Of a stretch of DNA of 64,000 bases, positions 1 through 11,634 are shown one piece after another. Origin of the DNA: Casuarius casuarius. Its lineage: Eukaryota; Chordata; Aves; Casuariiformes; Casuariidae. Every line of letters begins with the position of its first letter. Positions within the stretch are counted from its first letter, which is position 1. The notes under the pieces were generated by a model that saw only the letters and a list, made by a program, of their open reading frames with translations, had not been told where the DNA came from and searched no databases. The position numbers and the translations under genes are program-made. The stretch lies in the NCBI GenBank assembly GCA_003342895.1, contig PTFA01000194.1, positions 365,124-429,123 of the forward strand, in the 5' to 3' direction.

Positions 1-2701
1 GTGAGGAGTTGTGTTTCTTCTGTTTTGTTTTGTTTGGCTGAAGAATTTCAGCTGCAGAGGGAGTAAGATAAGATGCTAGGCTGTGGTGCAAACAGAAGGA
101 CAAAGTACCAACCAGGGGATTTTACAATACAAGAATTCTTGTATTCAGTGACATCTGGCTGGGGGGTCTGTTTTTGTTTACATCACTTCGAGGGAAGCTC
201 GGCATTCCACTCCGAGAGGGAACTGAAGTAGAAGGATGAGAGGCCACAACTGTGGCCTTCAGGGTACATGATCTGGGTAAAAGACGATCTCTCCTTCAAG
301 AAATTGTTCAATACCTCCACACACTGGCGGGTTCCAGCAAGAAAGAGGAAACTAGTAAACTATTTCCAAAGCTAGAGGGAAGGTTGAAGTTTCATAAGGA
401 AACAAAAGAGACCTACTGCCAGGAACAGGGATGGAAAAGAATAGCAAAAACATCTGAGTAGGGAGGGAGAAGCACTACAGTGGAAAGATTTAGACACAGG
501 CATCAAGGATAAGAGGAAGAGAGACTTAGTTAGACATTAAGAAGCACTACAGTCTTTCTGGATGAAGAATCTATGTTTGGACTTGACCATACAATGCTGA
601 AGATACATGACCGGAAAGATATTCATATTGGAGGAGCAAGCCTTGGATTTCATACAAGTCCTTGTGGTTTCTTCAACACCTCTTTTGACTGCTGAGTTCC
701 ATTCCTGAACAACTGTATTTGGCCACTGTCCCTTTCTCCACCAGATTCCCCCCTTCAAATCCATTTCGTGGCCAACACTTACAAGAAATTCTCTCACTCA
801 AAAAAAAAAAAAGTTAAGAGGAAGATTGTAGAGGTAAGGATTCTTTATGGAAGGTACACACAAGCATACTTAAAATAGAATGATATCTATGATGGTGTCT
901 CATCTATAAGTGTATCATCATAGGTATCAATCTAGTACAGAAAAGCACGCATGTTTGCAGTTTGTAGCCCAGAGGATTTGACAATAGCTACTCATGTGCG
1001 ATTAAATCAGAGGCTACTAAGTCTTAAATAATTTTGTCGACTTTTAATTCTAATTTAGATTTTATAATCTTCCTAAGTATTCCAGAGATGCAAGTACCCT
1101 CTCCTCCTTTTTTGGCAAGGCAACTAACTTGCCCACATTCTCAAGTTTGACTTAAAAAAAAGTAACACATTTCATTATGAAGAGGTATTATCACCGAGAT
1201 AAAAAGGCTTAAAATATGTAAGAGGGATAACCCAAGACACTCGAAGAACACACAACATGGTGTGAATCTATATGAGAATAAACGCCTTACTCATTATTTT
1301 AGCAGTTCTGACTCTGGAGACGCTTAGATGGGAGACTTCATGAGAATCTTGGGTATAAGAGATACAGGCCAAGGTATAACAATTAAGACGTGGTTCAATG
1401 CCAAATTACAGAAGTCAAACAAACAGACCAGATCCATCTGTGACCGTCTCTGCTGAGCTGATAGGTAGGTTTAAATATACACGAAAGACATAAACCTTCT
1501 CTGCGCACGCACACGTCCTGCATAGACCTTTCAGAACCCAGAGGGGAAAGGGAATCTGACTGACAAGAAACCCTTCGTTATTCACTGTTACAGCGTTCTG
1601 GAGTCCTGGAAACACGGCCAGAGCCATTGGAAAGAAGAGGTTTGACAATGACTTCAGCAGGACTTCATACCTGAACTCTAATCCTTTTAGCAGACTGTCA
1701 CAGTTTATAGTTCCAAGCTTTGCTGCTCATAGAAAGATTTACTATTATGAGCAGAAAATGATTTATCAAACTGACCACCTGAATGGTGACCAAAATCTCT
1801 CACAGCACTAGAGAGTGAAAGAACACCTTGTTTCATAGGAGTTGTTATTTTAAATAGCTTTTGCCTCTTGTAAGTCTCCTTTCTAGTTCATCACCACAGG
1901 TTATATTGCTAAAGGCAGGCTGAAAGCACTGGGAAACTTGTTTAGCATGGCAGCCTTCCTTCTATATTCAGGGTTAGAGCCACATGACTAGATTTCATTT
2001 TTCCTTATTTTGACTCAGTTCTGTTTGCTTTCCGATTAAAAACAAAACAAAAACGCCCTACTTTACTTGTTAACATAGCTCTCACCTAGTCATTTCTCTT
2101 AATAAATAATAGTAGGTTTACAACCTTAAGAGCCTCCCAAATTCTGTAAGCATATCACAGAGGATATGTAGTTTAGACTATAAGAGGTCTGAACTCACAG
2201 TGCTCTCGCAAGCAACACTCTGAGCAAGTACAAGAAACATATGCCCAAATCTCTAGGAAGAAGGCAGAAGTTTTATTGTACTAGATCCTCCGAATTACTG
2301 CACAAGAACAGTACAATTTCTCTTGATGGCAGATCATATTGCTGCAGCAAATAACTCCTCTCCCATCTGTGAATAACCAGACAACTTTATCTCTTATTCA
2401 GGACCATGAACATTTCTGTAGCAACAGCTAATGCAATTCAGTCTCTACAAAAAGGTTTGACATCTTCATAATCTGCCACTTTTCTGCAAACCAAGAGCAT
2501 CTGAACCTGATACCTGATGGGGGTATTAACATAAATGATACTCCTTTCAGGACCAGCATAGACTTCCATAACTGGAAAGCTTTGAAAAAAGGTTCAAAAA
2601 AAGCAAAAGGGAAAGCTAAGCAAGAATATTATAGAAAAATAAATGAGGAGACTGAGCTTCCAACACAGAATTAGCATGGAATAATAAAAAAAACATTTTA
2701 C
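1..2701 (-). other. WDR45B intron 2 (left part)
   Basis: AT-rich intronic sequence. I looked on the minus strand for the next WDR45B exon (the EFLEGGVGHVEMLF region) and did not find it, so it lies beyond base 1. Open frames here (e.g. 1415-1648 and 537-797, minus) have no recognisable similarity. Confidence 0.75.
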
Positions 2702-2776
2702 CTTGTTTCTCTTTTTCTTTGAGTGGATCTGCATTATAAACTCGGAATCCATTTTCCATTCCACATGCAAAGCAGC
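2702..2776 (-). CDS. WDR45B: WDR45B coding exon 2
   Basis: Acceptor TTTTATTGCAG ends at 2777 and donor GTAAAATG starts at 2701. The 75-base exon encodes the [14 protein letters not shown] segment, a signature of the first propeller blade. It ends one base into the next codon, so the following exon must be phase 1. Confidence 0.93.
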
Positions 2777-5700
2777 CTGCAATAAAAGACATACATACAT
2801 ATATATATGAATGTGCTTATATGTAAAAACATATATATAGCAATTGTAAGATACAGTCAAGAACTAAGAGGGTTAAGAGAGCACTACTCAGTAACTCCAT
2901 TGTTAAATTTAATCTGAAGAACACTTTGTTAGTGTTTGCTGGGGAAAACCGTTTAGGGAAGTTGCCCTCTATGCTCACCTCCATTTCAAGTTGCGAGTTC
3001 CCAGTATTCTTTTCAGACAGGTGTGGGAACAACGGAAGGAAAGGAGAATGATTCACAGCCCATCTGTACTCTGTGTCACCCAGTAACAGTGAGAAGGAAA
3101 CCTGCATTTCAACTTTCATGGTCCAACAATCTCTACGAAGCAAAAGCTCTCCTTTCTTGATATATTGGAATTTACATTCCGATTATGACTATGAAGTATG
3201 AACCATTATTAACTTTTCTACAGAAAAGGGCTTCTTAAAGGCAGCTTTTAAGAATGCTCTAGTAAGAGCCTACTAGTGTCAGATGCAATGCCTATAGTTT
3301 AAGTCCAAAACAGGGAATGATTAAAAGTGTCTTTAGAAGAATAATTTTAGCTATATTTGTGGACAGAAGAACACACGTGCCTTTTTAGTGGAATCCATCA
3401 AACTACCAGTATCCTGGCCTTTTGCTGTTTTACTCACCAATTACTGAATACAGTTACTACCATAAAGAAATGCCAGTTTGAAGCGAGAACAATTACAAGT
3501 CAGAAGCAGCTGCGTTGCTGGAGACCTACAACGGAACACTAGTTGCTACACAGTTTACATGCAGCATATCCAAAATCCAGTCTAAGTTCCCTGAGATACA
3601 GGAACACAAGGTTATTCGAATAAGTCCAGTGTTATTCTTACACACTGCACCAACTGCAACTATTTAAGAATCCCAGGTAAAACTGGAGGAGTTGTGTTTA
3701 AACGCATCCTTTTCCCAAACCTGACATCCAGGTGTCACGGGGTGGGGGAGCGAAGGAAGCCTTCACTCCTGCCGTAACGCGTCCAAACCATTTGCTCAGA
3801 GCTACGTGCCCCGTGACTTCCTACAGATTCGACCGGTTTACTGTGGAGCCGTGGGTCACGACCTGGCCAGAAAGCTCAAACCGCAAGAGCTGGACACCTA
3901 TTTGTGTTTGGCCTGTAAATCTTTAACACCAAGCGTACCAGAAAGATGCTAGTGAATCTCACAACACCAGTGGCTAAGCATTGCTCTGCAGTTTGCATCT
4001 GAAAACTCCACAATTTCAAAGGGGAAGAAGAGAGGGCTAAAAAAAAGCACCAATTCGAGATTCTTTTTTAATACTTGAAGAAAGTGTCTTTTGAAGTAGG
4101 ACCACTTAACAACTAATTGCACCACAGACGTGCCCTGCTTTACCAAACAGTGTCTCACAAGTGGGGGTGACCATCTGGAAGCATCCTTGGGGTCCTTATT
4201 CACTGACCTTACGTACCCAAAGGAAAAGTTACTGCAAGACCTATGCCCACACCCTTCAATGTTAACAGGAAGCAAAATAATCTTCTTTTACACCCGCTCA
4301 TTAACAGCGGACTCACGGACAATAAAATGGATACGTCCACGCCTGCTCTCAGGACAACAGGGAAGCCAAACAGCATGCAGCAGGCTGGGGGGGTGGGGGG
4401 GGGGGGGGGGGGGCAAAAATTCACAGGCACAACTTCACCCCCTCCAATATTTTGTAGCTAATTAAGAGCATATAAATTATTTTTCAAGCGCTAGTTTTAC
4501 AACAGACTAATGCACTTCCAGGCGAGAGGAAGCGATACCAAACTGTTCCATACTGAAAGAGTGCTATAAAATTGTACTTGGGTTAATAGCAGCAGCTTAC
4601 GGCAAATCTGAGCAGAGTGCTTCAGCACCGCACTAAAACGCGGACGTTTCCTGGAGCATCACCGGAGCTTTTCTACGGGACTAACCTCCCGACTAAGACG
4701 TGGACTGCCTTTAATTTCTTGGGAAAATTCTACATTTTTAAGCGGAGACAAAACACCAGAACTGAGGAAATCAGAGTAATGGTGATATTCCACGTTACAG
4801 TCCATCGCTGTTGACAGAGATCCCAAGCTCTTAGTGGGGGCAACTCCTGAGCCGAACAAGAGGAAAAACGTGCAGGAAGATTACCACTACGCTTTCAATC
4901 CTAGGTGATGGCAAGAGTTTTGGAGCACACTGTTTTCTAAGGGGCTGATCCCTACCTCTACCAGTGGGATCACAAGTTTGCCAAGGCACCTGTAGAAGCA
5001 AGACTTGAAGGCTCTAACGCAGAGCTGGAAATGGGCTGTCATAAGAGTATGGAAGTTGCTGTATGGGAATTGAGATGCTTCCTTCAACGGTATTCAGACA
5101 TTAAAGGAAAGAAAATTTTCAGGCTTTAGGGCCTAAAGATCCAGAAATGGCAACACTGATGTCCAAGGTAGTTACTAGAGGTGGAGCAGTTCCTGGCATG
5201 CTCAGCTATCTCGCAACAGCAAATTGTGCTAAAACCATATGAAGGAACACAGAGTCCTACTAACACCCTGATCTGTGCGGCCCTGTACCTAAGCATTTCA
5301 GTCCATTAAATGAGATCAAGCGGATGAGCAAAGTGCCTCAACACCAAAACACACGTCTACCTCTCAGTTCTCAAACCAGCTACAGAGCACAGCAATGACA
5401 AAAGAGAAACTCCTTAATGATTTACGCACATACGTTCTGGCATGATAATTTCTCATGATGTTCTGTCTATTCGTTTCCGTAAAGCACCTTCTGCTTTGAG
5501 GTCCCTCTGAAATCATCAGGAGAGCGCTTGAAACCAGGAGTACATCAAGTAGAAATTAAGAACTTCAAATCAGAGTATTCTGTTTTAAAATAATTGAGAA
5601 TATTTTGCAATATGCAGCATTATTTTTACAGAAGTGGCAAGCGTATCCAGCATAAAAATATAACGTTACTCAAACCAGAATAAGGGAAGTACATTCCAGA

Positions 5701-7811
5701 AGAACTGCAGATGCTAGCTTTATCACTTGTCAGTCATGGAAGTTAAGACTGGAAAAGACCTATTAGATCATTCCTCCCATTGCCCTATCATCATGGGATT
5801 GGCTAGCCTTAAATTACTGAGAAATTAGGTTATTGTGACAATATAGGCAGACACCCACGCTACTAAGCTTCAGCACTCAAGTGACTCATATTTCTATTTT
5901 TGGTAGTAGCAACATGGAAGAAGTGAGTTTTTCCTCCTGTCTACTCTTCTCTGAGCAACTAAACAATTACCTTTTCTTGAATGCTTTGAAAAAGCCCAGA
6001 TCCATGTTAAGGTAACCTACTAACTGCAGTCCAAAATTCATCACTTCTAAACAGGAAAAGCTCCAGGGGCTTGCAAACAAAAACCAAACATGCTTTTTGT
6101 TCAAGCTTTTTGTTGTTATTCAGTTGGCTTGCCAGGCTACTTAGGATAGGACTTTAATACTTTTACATGTAAGCTCCTCAGATCAGAGGGCGCACAGATT
6201 CCCAGGAAACAAATTCTTTAACGTACTTTGGACATGACACTTCAATAAAAGCACTGAATTTATGTTTTCTGCTATGGAAGTTAAGGAACCCTTTGCAACA
6301 AACAGCAAGTTTCACATGCTAAAATGAGGTTCTTAAGGCAGTTTTCAGAAGAAAATCCTACATCTTTACGCAGTTCCCTTCACAACCCGGCCCTATCACA
6401 GGGCTGGTAGCAAATACTACAGCTTCATTATGGACACTTGAAGATTTGGAACGAAGCATATTCTTGCAAATCTGTTTGTTATCTCTGTTGCAAACAAAAG
6501 ATGAAAACAAGTGCAAACAGAGTTGCTGAAAGAAACAGTCGATTATATTGTTTTCAAGTCAATGGGATAGCTTGAGCAGAGCTAGCAAGAAGCCCACCTC
6601 ATTACAAGTTTGATTTACTGCTGACAAAACGCTATTAGAGATCAGAATCACAGAATAATTCACGTTTACCCACAACCTGAAGATTACCCTGGTTTGCCAG
6701 CAACAGGTAAATGCACTACCATCTACAGGGACAGAATCTGCAAGATAGTCTTAGGTAAGAGCGTTATTAGGCAAGACAAAAGGGCGTTGCAGTGACGACG
6801 TTCTACGCCTGTTCCACAAAATGACACTTATTCATAAGACTAGTGCTATTTTTATATTGCAAAAGTAAAGCGAGGCATGTGCAACCCCTCTCTCAGAACT
6901 GCCTCCCCCTCTCTCACAAAGAAAAAAAAACAGAGGTAAAAAAAAAAAAATCAAGAACAATTCTCAAGTTTTTCAGTTGCCCAGGGACTAGTCTTGTTTC
7001 CTTGTTTGCCTGCGTGATTAGTAGCCTTAACCAGCACTGAAGAACGGAAATCAGCCGGAAAAAAAAATGTTACACTAGCTTTCAATGGAAAGCACCTACC
7101 GAGAAAGCGACATTTTGCAAGTTACTTTTTTCAGGAATGAAGTTGCAAAAGACCGTCCCTGCGAGCGCAGGCGTTAAGGCGTGCTTATCCAACGGCACAG
7201 GGCTGGCCGGTTTTAAGCAGCTCAGCCTCCAGCAAGCGCTGAGGCACCGCACGTCCGAGGGTGCCCGCTAAAGTCACTGCTCCCCTTCTCCCCCCCCCCC
7301 CCCCNCGCGGCTCTCCGCAGCGCGGGGTGCGCTCGGCGCCTCACGGCCGGGGAAGAGCAGGCCGGGGAAGCGGGGTCTCCGCAGCTCCAGCCCCTGCGGC
7401 GAGCGGACCCCCGCGTCCCCTCGGCGACAGCAGGGCCCGGCGCGGCAGCAGCAAGGCGAGAGGCAGCCGCCGCCGCCAGGGCCCCGGGGAGCAGCCCCAG
7501 CCCCGGCCCCACCGCAGAGGCCGCAGCCAGTCCGGGCCCCTCCGCCGCCGCCCCGCCCCCACCGCGGGCCGGTTCGGGGGAGCCGAGTTCAGCCGAATCG
7601 AGCCGAGCCCGGCCGAGCCGAATCGAGCCGAGCCCGGCCGAATCGAGCCGGGCCGCGGGCCGTTGCGGCCGTCGGCGCGGTGCGCGCCCCCCGCCCCCCT
7701 CAGCCGCCCCCCCAGCGCTGCCGGGCCCGGCCCCGCCACCTCACCGTGGTCCTGGTTGAAGCCGGCGTAGAGCAGCCCGTTGCCGTGCGGGTTCGCCGGG
7801 AGCAGGTTCAT
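2702..7811 (-). CDS. WDR45B: WDR45B (WIPI3), 5' part: coding exons 1-2; rest lies off the left edge
   Basis: WDR45B/WIPI3 is a seven-bladed beta-propeller of the PROPPIN family. It binds PI3P and PI(3,5)P2 and acts in autophagosome formation and lysosome-linked signalling. Two coding exons are visible on the minus strand. Exon 1 (7811-7745) starts with [12 protein letters not shown] and ends DH plus one base of a glycine codon. Exon 2 (2776-2702) supplies [17 protein letters not shown] and the lysine/glutamate-rich KEKEKQ that ends blade 1. The 1+2 base junction recreates the glycine, and the joined peptide matches the vertebrate protein almost residue for residue from memory (Ala for Cys at position 6). 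The intron between is about 4.97 kb. The phosphoinositide-binding FRRG motif lies in exons to the left of base 1. The start sits in a CpG island, and a two-codon uORF precedes it. The close paralogue WDR45 is less likely given the N-terminus and the RAB40B neighbour. Confidence 0.93.
4387..4413. repeat. Poly-G tract
   Basis: Seven G, one T, then nineteen G within WDR45B intron 1. It could form a G-quadruplex on the plus strand. Homopolymer length is prone to sequencing error. Confidence 0.9.
5733..5830 (-). mobile_element. Probable old CR1-family LINE 3' fragment
   Basis: The segment around GACTGGAAAAGACCTATTAG resembles the reverse complement of a CR1-family 3' end (tGGAAGGGACCTtaaAGATCAtctagt). 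It is heavily diverged. A repeat-library search would settle it. Confidence 0.45.
7290..7305. repeat. Poly-C run ending in an ambiguous base
   Basis: Fifteen C followed by N at 7305, the only undetermined base in the window. The run length and sequence here are unreliable, and a small collapsed gap is possible. Confidence 0.9.
7592..7641. repeat. 25-bp exact tandem duplication in WDR45B intron 1
   Basis: Two identical adjacent 25-base units beginning GCCGAATCGAGCC at 7592 and 7617, followed by a partial third. The units are themselves built from GAGCC and GCCGA pentamers. They lie about 105 bases inside intron 1. Confidence 0.9.
7745..7811 (-). CDS. WDR45B: WDR45B coding exon 1
   Basis: ATG at 7811-7809, 22 codons plus one base, donor GTGAGG starting at 7744. 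The frame continues in phase 1 into the exon at 2776. Confidence 0.93.
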
Positions 7812-7844
7812 GGCTCCTGCCCGCTCGCGTCTGCCCGCGGCCCT

Positions 7845-7853
7845 TTAAACCAT
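7845..7853 (-). promoter_or_regulatory. Minimal uORF (Met-Val-stop) upstream of WDR45B
   Basis: On the minus strand GCCGCCATGG, a perfect Kozak context, is followed by GTT TAA, giving a two-codon reading frame. It ends 33 bases before the WDR45B start codon at 7811. It works as a uORF only if transcription starts upstream of 7853. The same bases are palindromic (CCATGG), and they could also be a YY1-type promoter element. Confidence 0.5.
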
Positions 7854-7895
7854 GGCGGCGCCCGCCCGACGCAGCCCCGCCGCGGGAGCCCGCCC

Positions 7896-7920
7896 GAGCC
7901 GAGCCGAGCCGAGCCGAGCC
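7896..7920. repeat. (GAGCC)5 microsatellite upstream of WDR45B
   Basis: Five perfect GAGCC pentamers about 85-110 bases upstream of the WDR45B start codon, inside the CpG island. On the gene strand this reads GGCTC. Confidence 0.95.
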
Positions 7921-8314
7921 GCGGCGGACAGGCCGGCGGCTGCTTCCGACCTAGCCAGGCCGCGCCGCCGAGCACAGACGCCATCCACCCGCCAGGCCGA
8001 GGAGCGCCGAGCGATCGAGCCGCGGCACGCCCCGGCGGCGGTGGCGGCGTCTCTGGGGCGGAGGGCTTGCCCCGGGGCCGCGGGGTCTGCTACCGAGGCC
8101 AGGGCCTGCCCTGCGGCCCCGCTGAGCCCAGCCCTGGAAGGGGGTGAGGTGGTCGGTCACCTACTGCAGGGGAGCTCACGCAAGGAGAGAGGGTAGAGCT
8201 GGGGCAAGCTGAGATAGCCGTGGTCCCACTTGACCAAAAAAAACCCCAGACCCCACAAACAAACAAACAAACCCACAACCGTGACAGTCAAGCATTGAAA
8301 GAGCAGCCCCAAAA

Positions 8315-8425
8315 CATTATGGAATAACCTTGGAGGTATTCAAGCCTGATCTAGACTCAGCCTTGAGCCTACTTAGAGCACGAGGCTGGACTAGAGGGCC
8401 TGCTGCATTCCCTTCGGCCCCAAAC
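8315..8425 (+). mobile_element. CR1 LINE 3' fragment
   Basis: Contains the conserved CR1 3' region pattern CCTTGGAGGTATTCAAGCC, then a diverged GGCTGGACTAGAGGGCCTG and a short tail near CCCTTCGGCC, in forward orientation. This non-LTR element is typical of birds and other reptiles. Confidence 0.8.
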
Positions 8426-10509
8426 TGGCTGTTATTTTTATTTTTATTTTATGGAAACCCCCACGTTTGTGTGGGCTCAACACTATTCCAGGTCAGGAAG
8501 GACCCAACTCCCTACTCAGGCTCAGTAGCCTCCTCATCACTGGCTTGAGGTTGTATTTTCAGATCTGTGGTCTGCTTTCCTCCTCTCTTTGGACCTATTC
8601 AACATCCTCCAGCGGGGGAGGACCGACACTGACCGCAGGCCCGAGGCCAGAGCAGGTGCTGGGCTACAGTGACCAGGGGGATCATTACTCTCCATGCACT
8701 CTTTCAAAAATCACGCTACCCCTCCACAAGATTTCTGTCTCCTCAGGCACTCAGGATAGTTAGGGAGATAGCAGCCATTTTTTGATTTTTTGTCTGCCTC
8801 CATCAGGCTTTATTTACTACATTTGGGATTGCTGCAGTCATCACAACTGGGAAGCACTGCTCCAGCCCCTCCTTACCTTGTCTCTATACCAGCTGGCAGG
8901 AGGAACATAGACCTCTGACCCTGAGCACCCAAAAAGAGGTCTCACGTCTACACCAACAGCCTCTCCACGTAAGCCTCTCACTACACGCCACACGTGTGGG
9001 CTGCAGCTCCAGATGTGAAGACAGCATACAAGAAGGCAACAAACTAATAACCTGGTGAGCGAAGAAGCCAAGACTGTAATTTAGAAGAAGCTTAATCCAG
9101 AGCAGATGCTGATGCACATGGCTTCATCCCACACACCGACAGCAGTCAAGCATAACCAGAACACTTCCCCAGTAGGGACATCTCCCGCAGCTTTAACCTT
9201 TTGTAGATGTAGGTTGCTGTGAACACACCTGCGGAGATGCAATTTCTACAGTACATGTAGCTCGGACCAGCAGGTGGAGCCTGCTAGTCACCAAAGCAGT
9301 GAGAGCACCAGGAATCTTCCACCCTAACAACCCCCAGCTGGAAATAGCACGGTCAGACCAATAAGGTATGGAAGCCTTGATTTTTGAAGTATCAGATCAG
9401 CAGATTTGTTTCTGCCCCCGAAGATAAACAGGTTACACTTGAGTGCTCCACCTGCAAGCCTGGAGTTTCTGAACACTTGTGGCTTTTACTGCAAATGATG
9501 AAAAAAATCACTTTTCCTTAGGAAAAGCGGAATGAAAAAATAACCTCTATGCATACATTTCTTATGCATCATTAGGTAGTGAAAACTGATTTTAGATTTA
9601 ATGATAATTTTCACATACCGAGTCTCATATCATCTAGCTTCCCCCATCTGTAACATGAAGATTATACAGCTAAGCATCTTACATGTAACATTACAAAGTT
9701 AGTCAAAAGATTTTCTATGTAGTCAGCAGCGATACTAAAAGTCACTTCTCTCCCCTTATTGCAAAAGCATTAGCTTAAGCAAAAGCCACATTTTAGCATT
9801 TCAGTGTAATGAAAAACCTTAGAGCAATAGTAGTAGTCTACTATAAATATCTAAACTACCTTCATAACAAGTTGAAGTACACAGTTTAAAATGAAGTAAG
9901 TCCAAATTACTTATGTGCTGTAACAGATCACTTAATTATCCTTTTCAGTACCTTCTAATTACCAGTCCAAATAGAGGATATACAGAATTGACTGGGCACG
10001 ATCAAAAAAACTCCCTCCATTGCACTTTGTTTGGTTATTCAGTCTTTAAATAATAAGAAGACTTGTTCTGAATCGCTTTTTTTTTGTGCTGCACTTTTTG
10101 GTAGAATGCACTTTGGCATTTTACTGGCCTAGGATTTTCCCTACTAGCATACAGATGCTAAGGAGATCTGTGCTGATCCAGGAGGAATAATATAGAAATG
10201 TAACTTGATGGTATCTCACAAGAGCAAAGACACCTAGAAAAAGCTGGGATTAAGTGATGCAGTCACTTGTTTCTCAGGAGAATAAGTCTCACCGTTCTTT
10301 CATAAACAGAGGGAAGACTTGACTTGTATTATTCTTCCATATTTCAGTTAACAACCTCAAAGGCAGATGTTGTAACCAAAGAATTAGGTGATTTATAAGC
10401 AGGATGGCTTCATGTTCTCGGTGTCAACTTCAGGTACACTGTTCTTCAAAAGTCTTCTAAAGGAAGAATAAAGACAACCTTCCCAATTAAAGAAAGAATA
10501 ACAAGATCT

Positions 10510-11362
10510 CTTTTCCAGAAACATTTATTTATTTTTTTAAATAGTGTTCTTTCTTATAAAGCAGCTCTTTAAGTCACATTCCTTTTACCACAGTGTCTTT
10601 GGCATTTTCTTCCTAGGACTTTCTTGTAGAGTGGTATAAAAAAATGTAGATTTTTTTTTACAGAAAAATAAGTATATAAACCACAAATTAATCCCCCAAA
10701 GTATTAAATAACATACCAAAAGCTTTATCAAATCTATTTCATACACTAATGGGACAAAGCCTTGTTGTGTATGTGCATAACAATTATATACGCATTTTTA
10801 GCTTAGTTAAGTTAGTGCTTCGAGGTTATCAAGGAAGCTTTACGAGAAGTCCAAATGCACAATTGCAATATTACTAGAATTTGTCACACTTTGTGGAATT
10901 TACAATGTATACAATACATTGCATTTAAAAACCTCCGCCTGAATACGCAAACCGACCACTCTCTTTTATATTTTTGAATAAAGTTTGCAAATACACAGGT
11001 TTTTATATACACAATAAGTCACTTTCCAGATTTCATGTAATTAAGAACGCAAAATAATTATAATTATTCCCTATATAAAAACACATCTACTAGTAAAAAC
11101 AATGGCATCATGCACATCAAAAACTAAAATACAGTATGAAAATCCAACGGCAAAACGTCACATCCTTTCAGTTGCACTTAACATGGCATTCATTCCAAAG
11201 CAGCATTACTTTAGTGAGCAAGCTCTAAAATAAGATTTTTCTTATTTTTGTCTATGCAATGTGATACACACATAGAATATGCTCAACTATTAAACAAAGA
11301 GTCCTTGTGTTCAACACTCCACGTGAGGGGATTCCATCCGGGTTCCTTTTCCCACAGAGGGC
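10510..11362 (-). other. Probable RAB40B 3'UTR
   Basis: AT-rich sequence between the RAB40B stop and tandem polyadenylation hexamers at 10533-10524. The end point is inferred and longer isoforms are possible. Confidence 0.5.
10524..10533 (-). terminator. Candidate RAB40B polyadenylation signals
   Basis: Two overlapping AATAAA hexamers on the minus strand (AATAAATAAA), about 830 bases past the stop, with T-rich sequence downstream. Position is suggestive only, because AATAAA is common in AT-rich DNA. Confidence 0.45.
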
Positions 11363-11634
11363 TTAAGAAATTTTACAGCTGTTTCTTGTACAGTTTTTTG
11401 GTGGGCTCTGTGGTGGACGGATAATTTTAGCTTTCTTTAAGCTGTTCCTTTTACTGATGTTGTTGGATGTGAGGGAATATGAGCGTCCATGCATCATCCT
11501 GGCATTAAGGCCATTGGCCATGGAGAAAGATTTGAGATGGCTTCTTAAGGCAACAGGGAGAGGGAGCTTGTCAACAAGGTGCACAGGGGTACAGGAAACT
11601 ATGGCACGGCAACAAAGGTCTTGCAGACTCAGTA
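11363..11634 (-). CDS. RAB40B: RAB40B coding exon 6 (SOCS box and C-terminus)
   Basis: Acceptor CTGTTTTTAAG. The joined codon gives V, then [12 protein letters not shown] (SOCS BC-box), LPLP (Cul5 box) and the basic tail [18 protein letters not shown] ending in a stop at 11365-11363. Confidence 0.95.

Larger units (their letters stand above)
2777..7744 (-). other. WDR45B intron 1
   Basis: Intron of about 4.97 kb. Its 5' end (7230-7744) is part of the promoter CpG island and contains a 25-bp tandem duplication. It also holds a long G run (4387-4413), a C run broken by an N at 7305 and a probable old CR1 fragment near 5733-5830. No nested gene was recognised. Confidence 0.8.
7230..8160. promoter_or_regulatory. 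CpG island promoter of WDR45B
   Basis: Very GC- and CpG-rich block covering exon 1, its flank and the start of intron 1. It contains GC boxes, five tandem GAGCC units at 7896-7920 and the sequence TTTAAAGGGCC just upstream of the coding start. Long open frames on both strands here come from the base composition. The single N at 7305 lies in its left edge. Confidence 0.85.
7812..10500. other. Intergenic region between WDR45B 5' end and RAB40B 3' end
   Basis: WDR45B and RAB40B lie head to tail on the minus strand. The region holds the outer half of the CpG island, a CR1 fragment at 8315-8425 and otherwise AT-rich unique sequence. Open frames near 8841-9117 (minus) and 8330-8763 (plus) have no recognisable family features. 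Confidence 0.75.

Noticed and set aside
7261..8147. Plus and minus frames of 150-170 codons in the WDR45B CpG island
   Set aside because: Composition artefacts around the real exon 1. One even crosses the N at 7305.
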